Assembly (NCBI GenBank): GCA_017502085.1
Contig: JAFVVQ010000019.1
Span: 1 to 64,000 of the forward strand
From: Clostridia bacterium
GTDB lineage: Bacteria > Bacillota > Clostridia > Oscillospirales > Acutalibacteraceae
Direction: 5' to 3'
Length of the DNA stretch: 64,000 nucleotides
Part shown: piece by piece, positions 61,051 to 64,000 of the stretch
How the letters are laid out: each line of letters begins with the position of its first letter
How positions within the stretch are numbered: position 1 is the first letter of the stretch
Notes under the pieces: model-generated
Told to the model about the DNA's origin: nothing
Databases searched by the model: none
What the model saw: only the letters and a program-made list of their open reading frames with translations
Made by a program: the position numbers and the translations under genes

Positions 61051-61938
61051 TTATACGAGACCGTGTTTTGCAAGTGATGCTCTGAGCTTTGCTTTTGCTT
61101 CCTCTGTCATTTCGAGGAGGGGAAGTCTGCAGGGACCGACGTCCATACCCATCATATTCATAGCTTCCTTGACGGGGATGGGGTTGACGTCAACAAAAAG
61201 ATTGTTGCAAAGGTCAAGATATTCAAGCTGAAGGTTACGGCTGCCCTTGAAATCGCCTGCAAGGAATTTTGCGGGGATATCGTGAGCCACCTTGGGAAGA
61301 ATGTTCGAAAGAACGGAAATGCTTCCCTTGCCGCCCAGAGACATAAGAGCGGTAACCTGATCGTCGTTGCCCGAATATACCGAGAAATCTTCACCGCAGA
61401 GAGCGATTGTCTTTGCAACGGCAGAGATATCGCCGCTGGCTTCTTTTGTGCCGACGATTCTGGGATGCTTTGCAAGTTCAACGTAAGTTTCGGGGAGAAT
61501 GTTGACACCTGTTCTTGAGGGAACGTTGTAGGTGATAATCGGAACACTGACTCTGTCGGCAATGAAGTTATAGTGAGCGATAAGACCTCTCTGGGAAGTC
61601 TTGTTGTAATAAGGAGTAACAGAGAGAAGAGCGTCAACGCCTGCTTTTTCAGCTTCGTTGGAAAGCTTGACTGCATATGCGGAATCGTTGCTGCCCGTAC
61701 CCGCAATAACGGGGATTCTCTTGTTGACAACCTCAACAGTGAAGCGGATAGCTTCGGAATGCTCATCGTGATCGAGGGTTGAACCTTCGCCTGTTGTGCC
61801 GCAGATTACGATTGCATCGGTCTGGTTTGCAATCTGGAATTCGATGAGTTCTGCAAGTTTATTGTAGTTTATCTTATTGTCAGCGGTGAAGGGTGTAACA
61901 ATCGCTACGCCCGCGCCGGTAAAAACAGTCTGCTTCAT
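61051..61938 (-). CDS. dapA: 4-hydroxy-tetrahydrodipicolinate synthase
   Basis: 295 residues. The catalytic Tyr is in ITYNVPSRTGVNI, the Schiff-base Lys in VGTKEASGDIS, and GTTGEGSTL is the pyruvate-site loop. It condenses pyruvate and aspartate semialdehyde, made by asd upstream. AAAGGAG lies seven bases before the ATG. Confidence 0.96.
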   Translation of the reverse strand: MKQTVFTGAGVAIVTPFTADNKINYNKLAELIEFQIANQTDAIVICGTTGEGSTLDHDEHSEAIRFTVEVVNKRIPVIAGTGSNDSAYAVKLSNEAEKAGVDALLSVTPYYNKTSQRGLIAHYNFIADRVSVPIITYNVPSRTGVNILPETYVELAKHPRIVGTKEASGDISAVAKTIALCGEDFSVYSGNDDQVTALMSLGGKGSISVLSNILPKVAHDIPAKFLAGDFKGSRNLQLEYLDLCNNLFVDVNPIPVKEAMNMMGMDVGPCRLPLLEMTEEAKAKLRASLAKHGLV

Positions 61939-61966
61939 AGCTGACTCCTTTCGTTAGTTAGACAAA

Positions 61967-63061
61967 TTAGTTCTTGGGATTGATGTAGCCCTGAGCGCAA
62001 AGCTGCTCAGCCATAAGAACGGCACCGCCTGCAGCACCTCTGAGGGTGTTGTGTGAAAGGCAGACGAATTTATAATCGAACTGGCTGTCTTCTCTGAGAC
62101 GGCCGATTGAAACTGCCATACCGTTTTCGAGGTTTCTCTGGAGTTTTGTCTGGGGGAGGTTATCCTCTTCAAAATAGTTGAGGAACTGCTTGGGAGCGCT
62201 GGGAAGCTCTGCTTCCTGGGGATAGCCCTTGAATTCAGCCCACACCTTCTTCATTTCGTCGATTGAGGGTTTGTTCTCGAATCTTACGAAAACTGCAGCC
62301 ATATGACCGTCTGATGCGGGAACACGCAGGCACTGTGCAGTGAAGTTGGGAGCGGTTGCGTTAACGATCTTGTCGCCGTCGATCTTGCCCCAGATCTTGA
62401 GGGGTTCAAGTTCTGACTTTTCTTCTTCGCCGCCGATGTAGGGGATAACGTTATCGACCATTTCGGGCCATGTATCAAATGTCTTGCCTGCTCCTGAGAT
62501 TGCCTGATATGTGCAGACGAGAACGTCCTTGACTTTGTAACCGGCCTTGTCGAGGGGATAAAGAGCGGGAACGTAGCTCTGGAGTGAGCAGTTTGACTTA
62601 ACTGAAATAAAGCCTCTTTCTGTGCCGAGACGCTTTCTCTGAGCTGAGATGATTTCAGCGTGATCGGGGTTGAGCTCGGGAACGATCATCGGAACGTCGG
62701 GAGTGTGTCTGTGAGCACTGTTGTTTGAAACAACGGGGCATTCAGCCTTTGCATAAGCTTCTTCGAGAGCCTTGATTTCATCCTTCTTCATATCAACTGC
62801 GCAGAAAACGAAGTCAACTGAAGCTGCGATTTTTTCGATATCGGCGGTTGCGTCCATAACAACGATGTCTGCTACCTTTTCGGGGATTTCGGTTGCCATG
62901 CACCATTTTGCGCCGACAGCGTCTTTATATTTCTTGCCTGCGGAGCGGGGGCTTGCGGCCAGAACTTTAATATCAAACCAGGGGTGATTTGCAAGCAGTG
63001 TGATGAAACGCTGACCTACCATACCTGTTGCGCCAACGATGCCTACCTTGTAATTCTTCAT
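61967..63061 (-). CDS. asd: Aspartate-semialdehyde dehydrogenase
   Basis: 364 residues. The NADP site is GATGMVGQRFI, and the catalytic Cys is in VKSNCSLQSYVPALYPLDKAG, which places it in the archaeal/fungal-like ASADH subgroup found in some Clostridia rather than the usual bacterial type. It reduces aspartyl phosphate for lysine, threonine and methionine synthesis. GAGGTAGA is directly before ATG 63061. It heads the operon and is divergent from queA. Confidence 0.94.
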   Translation of the reverse strand: MKNYKVGIVGATGMVGQRFITLLANHPWFDIKVLAASPRSAGKKYKDAVGAKWCMATEIPEKVADIVVMDATADIEKIAASVDFVFCAVDMKKDEIKALEEAYAKAECPVVSNNSAHRHTPDVPMIVPELNPDHAEIISAQRKRLGTERGFISVKSNCSLQSYVPALYPLDKAGYKVKDVLVCTYQAISGAGKTFDTWPEMVDNVIPYIGGEEEKSELEPLKIWGKIDGDKIVNATAPNFTAQCLRVPASDGHMAAVFVRFENKPSIDEMKKVWAEFKGYPQEAELPSAPKQFLNYFEEDNLPQTKLQRNLENGMAVSIGRLREDSQFDYKFVCLSHNTLRGAAGGAVLMAEQLCAQGYINPKN

Positions 63062-63130
63062 TTCATTCTACCTCGTTTCGGGATTCAAAATTCGTTGAAA
63101 TTTTTGTTGATTTTTAGTTAAAACTGTACC

Positions 63131-63159
63131 TTGACAAAAATCTCCGATAATATTATGAT
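63131..63159 (+). promoter_or_regulatory. queA: Promoter of queA
   Basis: Consensus TTGACA (63131-63136), 17-base spacer, TATGAT (63154-63159). The leader is about 75 bases. Its -10 box overlaps the -10 of the divergent asd promoter. Confidence 0.8.
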
Positions 63160-63186
63160 GATATCACAAATGACCTTGAAAATCAA
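63158..63186 (-). promoter_or_regulatory. Promoter of the asd-dapA-dapB operon
   Basis: Minus strand: TTGATT (63181-63186), 17-base spacer, TATCAT (63158-63163) with TGTGA before it. It is face to face with the queA promoter. Confidence 0.6.
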
Positions 63187-63195
63187 ATGTCATTT
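63168..63195. repeat. Inverted repeat in the asd/queA divergent region
   Basis: AAATGAC (63168-63174) and GTCATTT (63189-63195), seven bases each with a 14-base centre that includes the asd -35 box. It could be an operator or a hairpin in the queA leader. Confidence 0.6.
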
Positions 63196-63240
63196 ATAAC
63201 AATATATTATATAAAATTAAAAATATTTTAAGGATTTTTT

Positions 63241-64000
63241 ATGAAACGAAGCGATTTTTTCTATGATTTACCTAAAGAGCTGATTGCGCAGACTCCCGTC
63301 GAGCCGAGAGACAGTTCGAGAATGCTTGTTATTGACAAGAAAACGGGTGAATGCTCTCACAGAGTTTTCAGGGATATAACCGAATATTTCAGAGAGGGAG
63401 ACTGCCTGATTCTCAACAATACGAAGGTGCTTCCCGCAAGGATGTACGGCACGAGAACGGATACGGGCTCGGTCGTTGAATTTCTTCTTCTCAGCCGCAA
63501 ATCCGAGGATACCTGGGAAGTTATCACGGGTCCCGGCAAAAAGGCGAGAGTCGGTCATTCTTTCACATTCGGAGACGGTTCTCTGACCGCTGAAATCATT
63601 GAAGTTCTGCCCGACGGCAACCGCATCGCAAGGTTCGGTTTTGAGGGCAATTTCTATGAGGTTATTGACAAAATCGGCGAGATGCCTCTGCCTCATTACA
63701 TAACCGAAAAGCTCGAGGATAAAGAGCGTTATCAGACCGTTTATGCCGAGAAAGAGGGCAGTGCCGCCGCTCCGACTGCGGGTCTGCATTTCACTCCCGA
63801 GCTTATGGAAAAAGTCAGGGCAAAGGGTGTTGAAATCGGATTTGTCACCCTGCATGTCGGTCTCGGTACGTTCAGACCCGTCAAGGCAGAGGATATCAAA
63901 GATCATCATATGCATTCCGAACATTATTATCTGCCTGCCGAAACCGCAGAAATCATCAATCGCACCAAGGCAAACGGAGGCAGAGTTTTTGCGGTCGGAA
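63241..64000 (+). CDS. queA: tRNA preQ1(34) S-adenosylmethionine ribosyltransferase-isomerase, 3' end outside window
   Basis: 253 codons present; the family has about 340, so the C-terminal quarter is cut by the window edge. It starts [19 protein letters not shown] and contains [26 protein letters not shown], and the signature [13 protein letters not shown] followed by [13 protein letters not shown]. It transfers and isomerises ribose from SAM onto preQ1 in tRNA to make epoxyqueuosine. AAGGA six bases before the ATG sets the start. Confidence 0.95.
   Translation, partial: MKRSDFFYDLPKELIAQTPVEPRDSSRMLVIDKKTGECSHRVFRDITEYFREGDCLILNNTKVLPARMYGTRTDTGSVVEFLLLSRKSEDTWEVITGPGKKARVGHSFTFGDGSLTAEIIEVLPDGNRIARFGFEGNFYEVIDKIGEMPLPHYITEKLEDKERYQTVYAEKEGSAAAPTAGLHFTPELMEKVRAKGVEIGFVTLHVGLGTFRPVKAEDIKDHHMHSEHYYLPAETAEIINRTKANGGRVFAVG

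Noticed and set aside
63062-63240. Lysine riboswitch or T-box sought before asd
   Set aside because: The asd leader is under 100 bases and has no lysine aptamer or T-box motif; only promoters and one inverted repeat are seen.
63166-63240. preQ1 riboswitch sought before queA
   Set aside because: The leader is AT-rich with one 7-bp inverted repeat and lacks the C-rich pseudoknot elements of preQ1 aptamers.
1-64000. tRNA, rRNA, CRISPR, transposase and integrase genes
   Set aside because: None was recognised in gaps or frames; a covariance-model scan would be needed to exclude small RNAs.

Overview
The window looks like chromosomal DNA of an endospore-lineage member of the Clostridia, probably Oscillospiraceae/Ruminococcaceae-like. 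This is inferred from gene content and order, not from a database match. Supporting points are Firmicutes-type neighbourhoods (remA-gmk-rpoZ-priA-def-fmt-rsmB-rlmN-prpC-prkC-rsgA, tepA-ftsK, miaB-ylbF-mutS-mutL-miaA, ylmE-sepF-divIVA-lspA), strong GGAGG-type ribosome binding sites, frequent TTG/GTG starts, and sporulation genes (gerW, a dacF-like carboxypeptidase, spoVM, tepA/spoIIIE). No rRNA, tRNA, CRISPR array, transposase or integrase was found.

Layout. 1-16.6 kb (+): a broken DUF2953 gene, gerW, D-Ala-D-Ala carboxypeptidase and rluB, then a long housekeeping run for RNA processing, replication restart, N-formyl-methionine metabolism, rRNA methylation and the PrpC/PrkC phosphatase/kinase pair, ending at rsgA. 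Two very short genes follow: a 47-residue membrane peptide and spoVM. 16.7-25.0 kb (-): argF followed by a carB-dapF gene fusion, and a three-gene glycerol-3-phosphate-dehydrogenase-like operon. 25.1-27.1 kb (+): a ZTP riboswitch with its own terminator controlling fhs. 27.2-52.5 kb (+): tepA, ftsK, a YgiQ radical SAM protein, a ComEC-like metallo-hydrolase with DUF3006, miaB, ylbF, mutS, mutL, miaA, the sepF/divIVA division cluster, lspA, rluD, a HAD phosphatase, a split transketolase, two poorly characterised proteins and a lone fumarase beta-type subunit. 52.5-57.2 kb: a SulP-like permease (-), then a second metallo-hydrolase, an AMP-forming ligase and a cyclophilin (+).

57.1-59.7 kb is the clearest accessory segment. 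A perfect 22-bp direct repeat covers the 3' end and stop codon of the cyclophilin gene and again of the next gene. It brackets about 1.4 kb of AT-rich DNA that holds a probable fossil of a mobile-element replication gene, paired palindromes, a two-copy 21-bp repeat and one membrane-anchored protein of unknown function. A BspA-like leucine-rich-repeat protein with a similar N-terminal leader follows.

59.8-63.1 kb (-) is the asd-dapA-dapB-ACT operon for diaminopimelate/lysine synthesis, divergent from queA, which runs off the right edge. The dapF step of the same pathway is encoded in the carB fusion, where the first catalytic cysteine is replaced by glycine, so its activity is in doubt. The most useful leads are the 57-58.6 kb repeat-bounded insert, the carB-dapF fusion with the altered active site, the two short genes after rsgA, and the structured regulatory RNAs.
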